This document shows, one piece after another, positions 36,840 through 45,469 of a stretch of DNA of 64,000 nt (positions are counted from its first letter, which is position 1; every line of letters begins with the position of its first letter). A model generated the notes under the pieces. That model was given only the letters and a program-made list of their open reading frames with translations, did not search any database and was not told where the DNA came from. The position numbers were made by a program, and so were the translations under genes. The stretch comes from Clostridia bacterium. GTDB taxonomy: Bacteria > Bacillota > Clostridia > TANB77 > CAG-465. The stretch is taken from contig JAGAIU010000042.1 in NCBI GenBank assembly GCA_017626395.1, forward strand, positions 62,001 through 126,000, read 5' to 3'.

Positions 36840-37511
36840 CTAAATATAAAATTTATCATTGATTGGACATACAATATTTTTATCTAAATAAACTTCTTTA
36901 GATTTTCTATCTAAAGAAATTATCTTATCTTTATTCATAATAAAAGAGCGATGACACCTAGCAAAATTGCTAGGTAAAGTATCTTGCATTTTATCTAAAG
37001 TTTTTGTACAAGTTATATCTCCTTTTGTAGTAGTTATAACTGTTCTATTAACACTTTTTTCCATATAAATAATTTCACTTGCTTTTATTGTTTGCCACTT
37101 GGTTATATTAATAAACATATTGTTTTGTGAAATTTCATCTTTAATTCTAGTAACTAAATCATGAATTGTAGTTGCTTTTAATGGTCTTAATAAATAATCA
37201 AAAATCTTGGTAGAAAGAGCAGAACATAAATATCCATAATTGTTAGATAAAAAAACAAGATAAAACTCTTTATTTGTTTTTCTTAATCTTTTAGCAAATT
37301 CTACACTATTAAAATTTTCATCTTTAAATTCGGTATCTAAAATTAAAAAATCTATCTCTCTATTTTTTACTAGTTTTTCAATTTTTTCTAAATCACTAGT
37401 TACAAAATTAATTCTTGCATTAACTTTTTGCTTTAAAAATTCATTGGTTAATATCTTTTGTAAAGATAAAGCATATTCTAAATTGTCATTGCATAAAGCT
37501 ATACTTAACAT
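36840..37511 (-). CDS. LytTR-family response regulator without adjacent kinase
   Basis: N-terminal receiver-like domain (LSIALCNDNLEYALSLQKIL; phospho-acceptor probably the Asp in LILDTEF) and C-terminal LytTR DNA-binding domain (IIYMEKSVNRTVITTTKG, then FARCHRSFIMNKDKI). The acidic pair of the receiver pocket is reduced to N-D. A TTG at 37523 overlaps the GGAGGA site; ATG 37511 is chosen, giving 223 aa. No histidine kinase or peptide signal gene is adjacent. It has its own promoter. Confidence 0.82.
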   Translation of the reverse strand: MLSIALCNDNLEYALSLQKILTNEFLKQKVNARINFVTSDLEKIEKLVKNREIDFLILDTEFKDENFNSVEFAKRLRKTNKEFYLVFLSNNYGYLCSALSTKIFDYLLRPLKATTIHDLVTRIKDEISQNNMFINITKWQTIKASEIIYMEKSVNRTVITTTKGDITCTKTLDKMQDTLPSNFARCHRSFIMNKDKIISLDRKSKEVYLDKNIVCPINDKFYI

Positions 37512-37536
37512 TTTGTCCTCCAAACATATAGGTAGT

Positions 37537-37565
37537 ATGATACTAAAATTCTAACAATTTGTCAA
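37537..37565 (-). promoter_or_regulatory. Sigma-A promoter of the LytTR regulator
   Basis: On the minus strand, TTGACA (37565-37560), 17 bases, TATCAT (37542-37537). Confidence 0.82.
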
Positions 37566-37663
37566 TATTTAAAGGAAAAATAACCACTAAAATAACATAA
37601 AAAGTGAAATGAGTTATGAATAAAATATAAATATAAAAATATAATTTAGAAGGAGTGATAATT

Positions 37664-37987
37664 TTGGATAGAAAAGAAGGAAAGAAATTTCTAAAAAAAA
37701 TAAATTTTAAAAATAAAATATCTGCTGCAAAAGAAAAGTTTTTAGAAAAATTAAATGTTCCAGATGAATTAGCACACAATTTAACAAAGATAACAATGAT
37801 AGAAAATAAAGAGATCTTAATTGAAGGATATAACAACATTGTAGATTATTATGATAATTATATAAAAATTCAATCTAAAAATATTTATATAGTTTTAGAT
37901 GGGAGTAATTTAAATATAAACGAAATTAACGATTCAGAACTTTTAATATCTGGAAATATAAGCAATATTGGATATTTAAATAGATAG
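37664..37987 (+). CDS. yqfC: Sporulation protein YqfC (YabP family, TTG start)
   Basis: Small YabP/YqfC-family protein of the mother cell; its order with yqfD is conserved in spore formers. The pattern NKEILIEGYNNIVDYYDNYI followed by IKIQSKNIYIVLDGSNLNI is typical. The GTG at 37655 is inside the AAGGAG site; TTG 37664, 8 bases after it, gives 107 aa. In Bacillus it is under sigma-E, but I found no clear sigma-E promoter here. yqfD follows after 9 bases. Confidence 0.87.
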   Translation: MDRKEGKKFLKKINFKNKISAAKEKFLEKLNVPDELAHNLTKITMIENKEILIEGYNNIVDYYDNYIKIQSKNIYIVLDGSNLNINEINDSELLISGNISNIGYLNR

Positions 37988-37996
37988 GAGAAGTAT

Positions 37997-39181
37997 ATGG
38001 AACTAGAAGAAGGAATAAAAAGAATAAATGGTACAATAGAAGTACAGATTGAAGGATTTTTCACAGAACGATTTATTAATTTATGCAAAATAAATAATAT
38101 AAAAATTTGGAATATAAAAAATATATTAAATGGGATGGTTAGGTTTAATATAGCTATAAAAGATTTTAAATCTTTAAAGAAAATAGCTAAAAAAACTAAA
38201 TGTAAGGTTAAAATAATTTCTAAAAAAGGTATGTATTTTAAGTGGTTTAAACTTAGAAAAAGAAAATTAGCATTAATTCTTTTATTGGGATTTTTAGTAA
38301 TAAGTGTACTGTCTACTAAGTTTGTATGGAAAATAGATATAGTAGGAAATACATATATAGCAACAGAAGATATATACAATGCTTTAGAAGAAGCGGGATT
38401 ATATGTTGGAAGAAATAAGTTTAATTTGAAAACTAAGAAAATTATTAATTCTTTAAGAGTAACTATTTCAGATATAGCATGGGTTGGAATAGATATAGAC
38501 GGTACTCATGCTGTTGTAAATATAGTTGAGAAGACAAAACTTCCAGAAGAATCGATAAGAAATACTGCTATTGGAGATATAGTTTCAAATAAAAGTGGAA
38601 TTATACAAAAGATAGTTGCAGAAAATGGTACACCAATTTTATCTGTTGGGGATTATGTGGAAGAGGGAAGAATATTAATTGAAGGAAAAGTGTATAGTGA
38701 ATTTCTTGAAACAAAAGATGTACCAGCACAAGGAGAAGTATATCTGAAAACAAACTACGAATTTAAAAAAGATTATGAATATAACATACAGGAAAAAGAA
38801 TATACAGATAAGGTAAAATATAGTATAGGTGTGGGCATAAATGATAAAGAAAATTATATAAATTATTTGGATAAATCACTAAAGTATGATATAATAAAAA
38901 GTAGTAGCGACATAAATCTGTTTGGAAATAATATATCTTTTTCATTTTATACGTTTAAGATATATAATTTAAAAGATAGAGTTTGCTCTAAAGATGAGAT
39001 AATTTCTACTGCAAATGTTGAGGCAGAGGAGTATTTCAATTCTGAAATATTACCGAGCCTTAAAGAAGCTAAAGTCATAAATAAAGAGTTATTTATAGAT
39101 AGTGAAGACGATAAAAAAGTAACTATAAGAATTGTATTTGATGTAGTAGAAAAAGTTGGATACTTTAAAGAAAGGAACTAA
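37997..39181 (+). CDS. yqfD: Sporulation protein YqfD
   Basis: Membrane protein of the mother cell needed for efficient sporulation. The N-terminal soluble domain (about 1-85) ends in basic residues before one helix (91-110). A POTRA/FtsQ-like segment follows (WKIDIVGNTYIATEDIYNAL), and the C-terminal domain has the hairpin typical of the family (IVAENGTPILSVGDYVEEG). It is 394 aa. AGGAGAAG precedes the ATG, and ybeY follows almost directly. The usual phoH gene is not between yqfD and ybeY. Confidence 0.93.
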   Translation: MELEEGIKRINGTIEVQIEGFFTERFINLCKINNIKIWNIKNILNGMVRFNIAIKDFKSLKKIAKKTKCKVKIISKKGMYFKWFKLRKRKLALILLLGFLVISVLSTKFVWKIDIVGNTYIATEDIYNALEEAGLYVGRNKFNLKTKKIINSLRVTISDIAWVGIDIDGTHAVVNIVEKTKLPEESIRNTAIGDIVSNKSGIIQKIVAENGTPILSVGDYVEEGRILIEGKVYSEFLETKDVPAQGEVYLKTNYEFKKDYEYNIQEKEYTDKVKYSIGVGINDKENYINYLDKSLKYDIIKSSSDINLFGNNISFSFYTFKIYNLKDRVCSKDEIISTANVEAEEYFNSEILPSLKEAKVINKELFIDSEDDKKVTIRIVFDVVEKVGYFKERN

Positions 39182-39182
39182 T

Positions 39183-39698
39183 ATGAGTAAAATTAATATA
39201 GATTTAGATGATAATCTAGTAGAGTACATTAAAGAGAAATGTGATAGAAATATTGAATCAGATGTAGAAACAATTATTAAAACAGCACTTGAAGAAAAAA
39301 ATATAGATGTAGAAAATGTATCTATATCAATAAGTGCTGTAGATAAAGAAACTATTCATAAAATAAATAAAGAATATAGAAATGTTGATAGACCAACAGA
39401 TGTACTATCTTTCCCTATATTTGAAAGAGAAGAAATTAATAGTATGGCAACATTGGATAATAACAAAAAAGTTAAAGAAATGGAACTTGGAGATATAATA
39501 ATCTGTATAGATGTTTTACAAGAACATGCAGTAGAATATCAAACAGGAATATTAAGAGAGATGCTTTATATGATAACTCATGGAGTATGTCATCTACTTG
39601 GATATGATCATGAGATAGAAGAAGAAAAAAGAGAAATGAGAGCATTAGAAGAAAAAATATTAAATAAAATAGGAGTTGGAGAGGTAAATGGAAAATAA
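39183..39698 (+). CDS. ybeY: Endoribonuclease YbeY
   Basis: Metal-dependent RNase for 16S rRNA maturation and ribosome quality control. The zinc motif HGVCHLLGYDH has H133, H137 and H143. DRPTDVLSFP and GDIIICIDV are conserved. A start at 39156 lies inside yqfD and lacks a site; ATG 39183 after AAAGGAA gives 171 aa. Its end overlaps dgkA by 11 bases. Confidence 0.96.
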   Translation: MSKINIDLDDNLVEYIKEKCDRNIESDVETIIKTALEEKNIDVENVSISISAVDKETIHKINKEYRNVDRPTDVLSFPIFEREEINSMATLDNNKKVKEMELGDIIICIDVLQEHAVEYQTGILREMLYMITHGVCHLLGYDHEIEEEKREMRALEEKILNKIGVGEVNGK

Positions 39699-40470
39699 CC
39701 AACAAAACAAAGAAGAAAATTTAGAAAAATTAAAAGATGTAAAAAACAAGAACTTTTTTAAAGCCTTAAGCCATTCGGTAGATGGGGTTATAAGAGCTTT
39801 TAAAACAGAAAGAAATTTAAGAATTGACTATTTGATTGCAATATGTGTACTACTTGCAAGTATAGTACTTGGATTTGATAGAACAGAATTTGTGTGTTTA
39901 TGTTTAACAATTGGATTTGTTATTTTCTCAGAAATGATGAATTCTGTTGCAGAATATATAGTAGATTTAGTAACAGATAAGTATGATGATAGAGCTAAAG
40001 CTGCAAAAGATATTGCGGCCGGTGGTGTTTTAATATCTTCAACAATATCTGTAATAGTTGCATATTTCTTGTTTGCGGACAAGCTAACAAATGCAACTAC
40101 AGCCATAATTTCTTCTATATTTGCTTCAAAATCACATATACTATTTACAATAATATTTATGATAGCTATACTTGTAGTTATATTAAAAGGACTTTTAGGT
40201 AAAGGTGAAAACTATATTCATTCTGGCCCAAGCCTTAACATTGCTTTAGCATTTGGTCTTAGTACATATGCATGTATAATAACTGAAAGCTATATAGTAG
40301 CTGCGATTTGTGGGCTATTAAGTTTTATGATATTTGGTATGAAAGTTAGAAATACAAAAGCTAAAACAATTAATATGATCTACAGTGCTTTACTTGGAAT
40401 AATACTTGTATTAATTGTATATCAATTAGTTTTAATTGGACCTAACATAGTAGAATTAATAAAATTTTAG
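39688..40470 (+). CDS. dgkA: Diacylglycerol/undecaprenol kinase fused to a degenerate PAP2-like domain
   Basis: The N-terminal half is a DgkA-type integral membrane kinase that phosphorylates undecaprenol or diacylglycerol. ERNLRIDYLIA, SEMMNSVAEYIVDL and YDDRAKAAKDIAAGGVL carry the active residues. The C-terminal half (from about residue 140) aligns in pattern with PAP2 phosphatases. The PSGH motif is replaced by SGPSLN, and the later Arg and His of the active site are missing, so it should not be catalytic. DgkA-PAP2 fusions are common in Clostridia. It overlaps ybeY; cdd follows. The GAGAGG site is inside ybeY. Confidence 0.85.
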   Translation: MENNQQNKEENLEKLKDVKNKNFFKALSHSVDGVIRAFKTERNLRIDYLIAICVLLASIVLGFDRTEFVCLCLTIGFVIFSEMMNSVAEYIVDLVTDKYDDRAKAAKDIAAGGVLISSTISVIVAYFLFADKLTNATTAIISSIFASKSHILFTIIFMIAILVVILKGLLGKGENYIHSGPSLNIALAFGLSTYACIITESYIVAAICGLLSFMIFGMKVRNTKAKTINMIYSALLGIILVLIVYQLVLIGPNIVELIKF

Positions 40471-40479
40471 GAGGTATAT

Positions 40480-40887
40480 ATGACACAAGAAGATTTAATT
40501 AATATAGCAAAGAATGCTTGTAAAAATGCATATGCTCCAGCAACTGGTTATATGGTTGGTGCAGCACTTCTTGCTAAAAGTGGGACAGTGTATATAGGAG
40601 TGAATGTAGAAGATGAAAAAATACCAAATCTTTCTGTATGTGCTGAAAGAAATGCAATACAAAATGCAATTTCTCATGGCGACACAGAGTTTACTGCTAT
40701 TGCTATAGTTGGAAAAAGAAAAGAAAATGACTGGTTTGATGATACTTTAACTCCATGTGGAATTTGCCTACAATATATTATAGATATGTGCAAAAATATA
40801 GATATAATAACATATATTGGTGGTATAGCTACAGCAAGAAAAGTAGAACAGTTCTTAAATGTTCCTTTTGATTTGGATGAAAAATAG
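40480..40887 (+). CDS. cdd: Cytidine deaminase
   Basis: Zinc enzyme converting cytidine or deoxycytidine to uridine forms. The active site C54-A-E56 in SVCAERNAI and the pair PCGIC (C93, C96) provide zinc ligands and the proton shuttle. It is 135 aa. The ribosome binding site is AGGAGG. In many Firmicutes era follows, but it is not here. Confidence 0.97.
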   Translation: MTQEDLINIAKNACKNAYAPATGYMVGAALLAKSGTVYIGVNVEDEKIPNLSVCAERNAIQNAISHGDTEFTAIAIVGKRKENDWFDDTLTPCGICLQYIIDMCKNIDIITYIGGIATARKVEQFLNVPFDLDEK

Positions 40888-40930
40888 ATATAAAAAATAA
40901 TAAAGAGCATATAATGTTTTAGGTGATGTT

Positions 40931-41617
40931 ATGAACCATAAACAGTTACTTGCTCTTTTTTTGTGCCTAGTAATAATAGCTTCTTCAAGAATAATTAGTA
41001 TAAAAAATGAAGTAATTACAGTTAAAGATGTATCTAGTAATTTAGATAAATTTAAAATAGAAAATATAAAAGAAAAGGATGAAAAAAAGAGTATAAATAT
41101 ATTTTATCCTGTAACAGAATATCAGAGTGTAAACGATGAAATATTAAAAAAAATAGAGGTATATAAAAATAAGTTTGAAAGCTCACCTTATGTATCGGAT
41201 GTAAAAAAGTTAGAAATATCTTTTTCTACATATGAATATATGGATTATATTAGTTTTAAATTTAATGTAATTAGTAATACTGGAATAACTCATGATTTAA
41301 ATGAAGTTTTTACTGTAGTATATAAAAATGATGAAATAATAGATATAGAAAATTTAATGTCTAAAGATAACAATGTATTAAATATTTTATATAATGAATG
41401 TTATGAAAAGCTTAAGAATAATGAATTAATAAATAAATATTCTAATGAAGAATGGCTGGCAAAAGGACTAGAAAAAAAAGAGGAAAATTATAAAAATTTT
41501 GTATTAACACCTAATAGTTTTGTAGTGATTTTTAACGAATACACTGTTGCTCCATACGTTGCAGGAACGTTTGAGGTAGAAATAGAATATGACAAATTAG
41601 CAACAATTGTTGATTAA
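40931..41617 (+). CDS. Exported DUF3298/RsiV-like protein
   Basis: A hydrophobic N-terminus (residues 5-22) acts as a signal or membrane anchor. The rest resembles the DUF4163-DUF3298 pair of RsiV and PdaC-type proteins. FKFNVISNTGITHDLNEVF is followed at the C-terminus by FVVIFNEYTVAPYVAG and FEVEIEYDKL, the end signature of DUF3298. No sigma factor gene is adjacent, so an anti-sigma role is not supported. TAGGTGAT precedes the ATG. Confidence 0.75.
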   Translation: MNHKQLLALFLCLVIIASSRIISIKNEVITVKDVSSNLDKFKIENIKEKDEKKSINIFYPVTEYQSVNDEILKKIEVYKNKFESSPYVSDVKKLEISFSTYEYMDYISFKFNVISNTGITHDLNEVFTVVYKNDEIIDIENLMSKDNNVLNILYNECYEKLKNNELINKYSNEEWLAKGLEKKEENYKNFVLTPNSFVVIFNEYTVAPYVAGTFEVEIEYDKLATIVD

Positions 41618-41658
41618 TTTACTTCTTTATGCTATATTTGAAGCAAGGAGGGGATTTT

Positions 41659-42105
41659 ATGAATTCTTTATATAGTGCTAATAACAAAATATTAAACAGT
41701 GTTTCTAGTAGCTCAAACGATGCTATGTGGGCAGCTGTTGGAATGATTTTTATTGTTCTTTTAGCAATAGGTGGAGGAATTGCATTATATTGCACTTTCT
41801 TAAGCAAGAAAAATGATGGAAAATTTAAAGGTTTTGTAGCATGGTTATATGATGTATTAAGCTTCAAAAAAATGTTAGTAGAAATGTTATTAAAAGTAAC
41901 ATATTTAATTGCTGCTATATATATAACATTAAATTCTATATTTACATTATTCTCTAATCCAATAGTTGCAATAATACTATTATTAGTAGGGAACTTATTA
42001 TTAAGACTTGTATATGAATTCGCTTTAATTTCTATATTAACTTGTAGAAATACAACAGAAATTAATTCAAATCTTAAAAAAATCGTTTCTAAAGAAGAAG
42101 AGTAA
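41659..42105 (+). CDS. Small membrane protein (DUF4282-like)
   Basis: Three hydrophobic segments (about residues 25-48, 75-95 and 98-120) are followed by a short polar tail. The end ALISILTCRNTTEINSN resembles DUF4282-type proteins, but this is a weak match. A start at 41629 lies before the AAGGAGGGG site; ATG 41659 gives 148 aa. Function unknown. A terminator follows. Confidence 0.6.
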   Translation: MNSLYSANNKILNSVSSSSNDAMWAAVGMIFIVLLAIGGGIALYCTFLSKKNDGKFKGFVAWLYDVLSFKKMLVEMLLKVTYLIAAIYITLNSIFTLFSNPIVAIILLLVGNLLLRLVYEFALISILTCRNTTEINSNLKKIVSKEEE

Positions 42106-42143
42106 AATCAGATTAATATAATCTAGTTTTATGAAAAAACCTT

Positions 42144-42174
42144 AACTGCTATATTTAATATAGCAGTTTTTTAT
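42144..42174 (+). terminator. Intrinsic terminator
   Basis: AACTGCTATAT (42144-42154), loop TTA, ATATAGCAGTT (42158-42168), then T-run. Confidence 0.92.
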
Positions 42175-42230
42175 ATCTAAAATTAGAATATTTAGCAGTA
42201 TAAAATAATACTATATATTGAGGTGATTTT

Positions 42231-43445
42231 TTGACTAAATTATCTAAAATATTAGTATCATTTTTTATAATTAATATAATAAGTATAAACTACTTATATT
42301 CTGTAAGTTATATATATGAAGTGAAAAAACAAGAGCCAATTGAAAGTAGTGTTTCAACAGTTGCAACACCAACTTTTGAATTTGAATCACAGTGTCAAGT
42401 TCTTATGGAACCAACTACTGGTGAAATACTTTATGCAAATAATGAGGATGAGCATATGCTACCTGCATCGGTTACTAAAGTAATGACAATGCTTCTTATA
42501 ATGGAGCAAATTGATTCAGGTGCATTATCTTATACAGATATGGTAACATGTAGTAAAAAAGCATCTGAAATGGGTGGTTCTCAAATTTGGTTTAAAGAAG
42601 GTGAACAAATAACGGTAGATGATGCACTAAAAGCTATATGTGTGGTTAGTGCAAACGACGTTACTGTAGCTATGGCAGAGCTAATAGGCGGAAGCGAAGA
42701 AAATTTTGTCGCAATGATGAATGAAAAGGCTAAAGAACTTGGGATGGAGAATACTCACTTCGTGAATTCACACGGCATAGATGAAGAAGGACATTATACT
42801 AGTGCTAAAGATATAGCAATTATGGCACGTGAGCTAATAAACAAACATCCTAATATATTAAATTATACTTCAATATGGATGGACACTTTAAGAAACGGAG
42901 AGTTTGGATTAAGTAGTACAAACAAATTAATTAGATTTTATGATGGTGCAACAGGACTTAAAACGGGATATACATCAAATGCTTTATATAATTTAGTTGC
43001 CACAGCTACAAGAGGAGATACTACTTTTATTAGTGTAGTACTCAAAGCTCCAACATCAGATATAAGGACAGCTGAAACAAAAACACTACTAGATTATGGA
43101 TTTTCAACTTACGAGGTAAAAAAAATATGCTCATCAAATACTATTTTAGATGAAATAGATGTAAATAAAAACATTTCTCAAAAACTTGAAACAAGAATAG
43201 AGAATGATATATATAAATTGATGAACAAAGGACAAAAAACAGATACAGAACAAGTTATCACATATAATGAGGACTTAAGTGCAGGCATAGAAATTAATCA
43301 GGTGGTAGGAAAATTAGAAGTTTATGATAAAACTACCAGTGAAAAAATAGGGGAAAGTAATATAGTATCAAACATGGAATTACCCAAATCAAATTTAAAA
43401 GAATACCTTGGATTTATTATAAATAAATTTTTTCTTATAATTTAA
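42231..43445 (+). CDS. dacF: D-alanyl-D-alanine carboxypeptidase, DacF/PBP5 type (TTG start)
   Basis: Low-molecular-weight penicillin-binding protein trimming peptidoglycan stem peptides outside the membrane. The active site is S80-V-T-K83, then S140-A-N142, and K244-T-G246 in GLKTGYTSN. An N-terminal signal segment (residues 7-25) and a C-terminal hydrophobic tail (GFIINKFFLII) anchor it. A C-terminal PBP5-like domain follows the catalytic one. TTG start after GAGGTGAT. Whether it is the spore-specific DacF or a vegetative DacA cannot be told. It is followed by a terminator, then the Tad-like locus. Confidence 0.9.
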   Translation: MTKLSKILVSFFIINIISINYLYSVSYIYEVKKQEPIESSVSTVATPTFEFESQCQVLMEPTTGEILYANNEDEHMLPASVTKVMTMLLIMEQIDSGALSYTDMVTCSKKASEMGGSQIWFKEGEQITVDDALKAICVVSANDVTVAMAELIGGSEENFVAMMNEKAKELGMENTHFVNSHGIDEEGHYTSAKDIAIMARELINKHPNILNYTSIWMDTLRNGEFGLSSTNKLIRFYDGATGLKTGYTSNALYNLVATATRGDTTFISVVLKAPTSDIRTAETKTLLDYGFSTYEVKKICSSNTILDEIDVNKNISQKLETRIENDIYKLMNKGQKTDTEQVITYNEDLSAGIEINQVVGKLEVYDKTTSEKIGESNIVSNMELPKSNLKEYLGFIINKFFLII

Positions 43446-43446
43446 A

Positions 43447-43486
43447 AAGCTAATTTACATTTTGTAAATTGGCTTTAATTTTTTTA
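43447..43486 (+). terminator. Intrinsic terminator of the dacF-like gene
   Basis: AAGCTAATTTACA pairs with TGTAAATTGGCTT (one wobble), then a T-rich run. The rest of the 267-base gap is very T-rich and holds the repeats and promoter of the next operon. Confidence 0.88.
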
Positions 43487-43557
43487 TTATATATTTTAAT
43501 TTTTTTAACTTAATTTTTTCTACATTTCTTTACATTTTTTTAGATTTAATGATACAA

Positions 43558-43579
43558 ACTAATTACATACTAATTACAT
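43558..43579 (+). repeat. Tandem 11-bp direct repeat upstream of the Tad-like operon
   Basis: ACTAATTACAT occurs twice without spacer (43558-43568, 43569-43579), one helical turn apart and 46 bases before the -35. This is a likely regulator-binding site. Confidence 0.6.
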
Positions 43580-43624
43580 TTTTATTTCAATTCAAAATAC
43601 GACCTTTATTTTAAATTGTCGCGG

Positions 43625-43653
43625 TTGATTTTTTCGCTTTTTAGAGATACAAT
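43625..43653 (+). promoter_or_regulatory. Promoter of the Tad-like operon
   Basis: TTGATT (43625-43630), 17 bases, TACAAT (43648-43653). I found no other strong promoter before 60189, so it may drive the whole locus. Confidence 0.75.
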
Positions 43654-43712
43654 ACTAACAGGAAACTAACCGAAAAATAAGGATTTTAATAGTTTATGGA
43701 GGTTGATAACAA

Positions 43713-44744
43713 ATGATAGGAATGAGTCAAATTAAAAAGAAAACTATACAAGGGATCGTTATAGGTGCAAGTGTTGGTATTGCAGTTGCTGTAGGTATTG
43801 GGGTGTGGTCATTTTTCACTATTAGATCATATCAAAATGGTACAAACAAAAACTATATTAAAAACTATACTACACCAGTTGCGGTTCTAAAGAGAAATAT
43901 TGTTCAAGGTGAAATTATAACAAGTGATATGATTGAAACGGTTAATGTAAATAATGCTACTGTTCCAACTGGAGTTGTAGATGCAAGTAGTGTCGTAGGG
44001 CTTACAGCTAAATATAATATAGCTGCTAAAGTACCTATTACAGGAGATATGGTAAGTGACGAAATCGTTGCTGCAGACGTAAGAGATGTAGAGATAAATA
44101 CTGTTCTTATGCCTAGTGATTTAGTAGAAGGAGATACCGTAGATATAAGAATTATGTACCCAAATGGTACAGATTATATCGTTCTTGCACAAAAAACAAT
44201 AGATAAAATATATGATACAACATTCTGGTGTAAATTATCTGAAGATGAAATACAACTATTAAACTGTGCTACTGTAGATTCTTTCTTATATAGCGGTTCA
44301 AAACTATATGCTTTAAAATATACAGATAGTGACGCACAAGTTAAAACATCTGCAGATATAGAGAGTGAAACAAAAGGTTATATAGAAACTTTAATAGCAG
44401 ATAACTGGGATACAATATCTCAATTAGATGAAAAAGAAGCAGCAGCTCAACTTTATAGCTTTATATATAAATATAAAAACTTTGCAAATGCTGCAACTAA
44501 AACAACACAAAACTATCAACCAAATACACAAGTTATGAGTGCAATGAAATCTAACCAATATTTATTAAAAAATGCTACTACTGAACTTGCAAGATTAAAT
44601 TCTGAAGCAAGATCTACAATTGAGAGTGGAATTAAAAATTACCAATCTCAAAATAGTGAAAACTATGAAAACGTAGTAACAGGAGCACAACAATCAATAA
44701 TTACACAACAAACAGAAAGAGAAAACTTACTAGAAGGTAAATAA
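43713..44744 (+). CDS. CpaB/RcpC-like SAF-domain pilus assembly protein
   Basis: Membrane-anchored protein with one N-terminal helix (about residues 15-36). A SAF domain follows (TPVAVLKRNIVQGEIITSDMIE, split over two strands), of the sort found in CpaB, FlgA and RcpC. CpaB is thought to organise the Flp/Tad pilus at the envelope. The region around VEINTVLMPSDLVEGDTVDIRI is the expected second part. The C-terminal 120 aa are helical and not known from CpaB. GGAGGT precedes the ATG. It is the first gene of the locus. Confidence 0.78.
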   Translation: MIGMSQIKKKTIQGIVIGASVGIAVAVGIGVWSFFTIRSYQNGTNKNYIKNYTTPVAVLKRNIVQGEIITSDMIETVNVNNATVPTGVVDASSVVGLTAKYNIAAKVPITGDMVSDEIVAADVRDVEINTVLMPSDLVEGDTVDIRIMYPNGTDYIVLAQKTIDKIYDTTFWCKLSEDEIQLLNCATVDSFLYSGSKLYALKYTDSDAQVKTSADIESETKGYIETLIADNWDTISQLDEKEAAAQLYSFIYKYKNFANAATKTTQNYQPNTQVMSAMKSNQYLLKNATTELARLNSEARSTIESGIKNYQSQNSENYENVVTGAQQSIITQQTERENLLEGK

Positions 44745-44761
44745 AAATTGGAGGTATAAAA

Positions 44762-45469
44762 ATGCAAGTAATCGGAATGTATGGATATGTAGATAAGTAT
44801 GACTTTGTAATAGCTACTGCTAGAACATTAAATATATTAGATAAATCTGTTTTAGTTATAGATGCTACACAAGATAATAAATACAAATACATAGTACCAT
44901 CTATAGACAGAGATAGCCACTATGTTACACAATATGGTGAAATAGATTTTGCAATTGGATTTGATTCGTATGAAAGTTTAGATGAATATCTAAAAGAAAA
45001 AAATATAGATATAAATTTATATAGCTATGTTTTAATAGATGTGGAAAATGCGGATATGTATGATAAATTCAAATCATTATCTGTGAATAAATCATATATG
45101 TTTATAGATACAAATCTAGTATCAGTTGGAAACAACGAAGATTTAGTTAAGAAAATGAGAGAGGTAAATCCTGAAGTTGAACTTACATTTTCAAAGATAT
45201 ATTATCGTGCATATATGTCTAGAGCTGCTAATACTTATCTAGAAGATAAAATAGCTAATTATGCTGTTAAATGGACAGATGAAGTATATGAAGTTAGTAT
45301 AGATGAACAAGATACAATGGTAAATATAGATTCACAATTTAGTGGCCTAATTGATGTTAGAAAACACACAAAAGCATATCTATTCTTTATGTGTGAATTT
45401 ATATCAAAATTGGTAGGAGATATATCTTCTAAAGATATCTTAAAACAAGTTAAAAGGAGGAAGAATTAA
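44762..45469 (+). CDS. MinD/CpaE-like protein without Walker A
   Basis: The fold pattern is that of a ParA/MinD P-loop protein: VIGMYGYVDKYDFVIATARTL sits where KGGVGKTT would be, then SVLVIDATQDN, then YSYVLIDVENA. The residues needed for nucleotide binding are absent, so it is probably a catalytically dead scaffold. GGAGGT site. It overlaps the next gene by one base (TAATG), implying a complex with the second MinD-like protein. Role in the Tad machine is inferred from position. Confidence 0.6.
   Translation: MQVIGMYGYVDKYDFVIATARTLNILDKSVLVIDATQDNKYKYIVPSIDRDSHYVTQYGEIDFAIGFDSYESLDEYLKEKNIDINLYSYVLIDVENADMYDKFKSLSVNKSYMFIDTNLVSVGNNEDLVKKMREVNPEVELTFSKIYYRAYMSRAANTYLEDKIANYAVKWTDEVYEVSIDEQDTMVNIDSQFSGLIDVRKHTKAYLFFMCEFISKLVGDISSKDILKQVKRRKN

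Noticed and set aside
43615-43625. 0A box near the Tad-like promoter
   Set aside because: TGTCGCG differs from TGTCGAA at two of seven positions, too weak to call.
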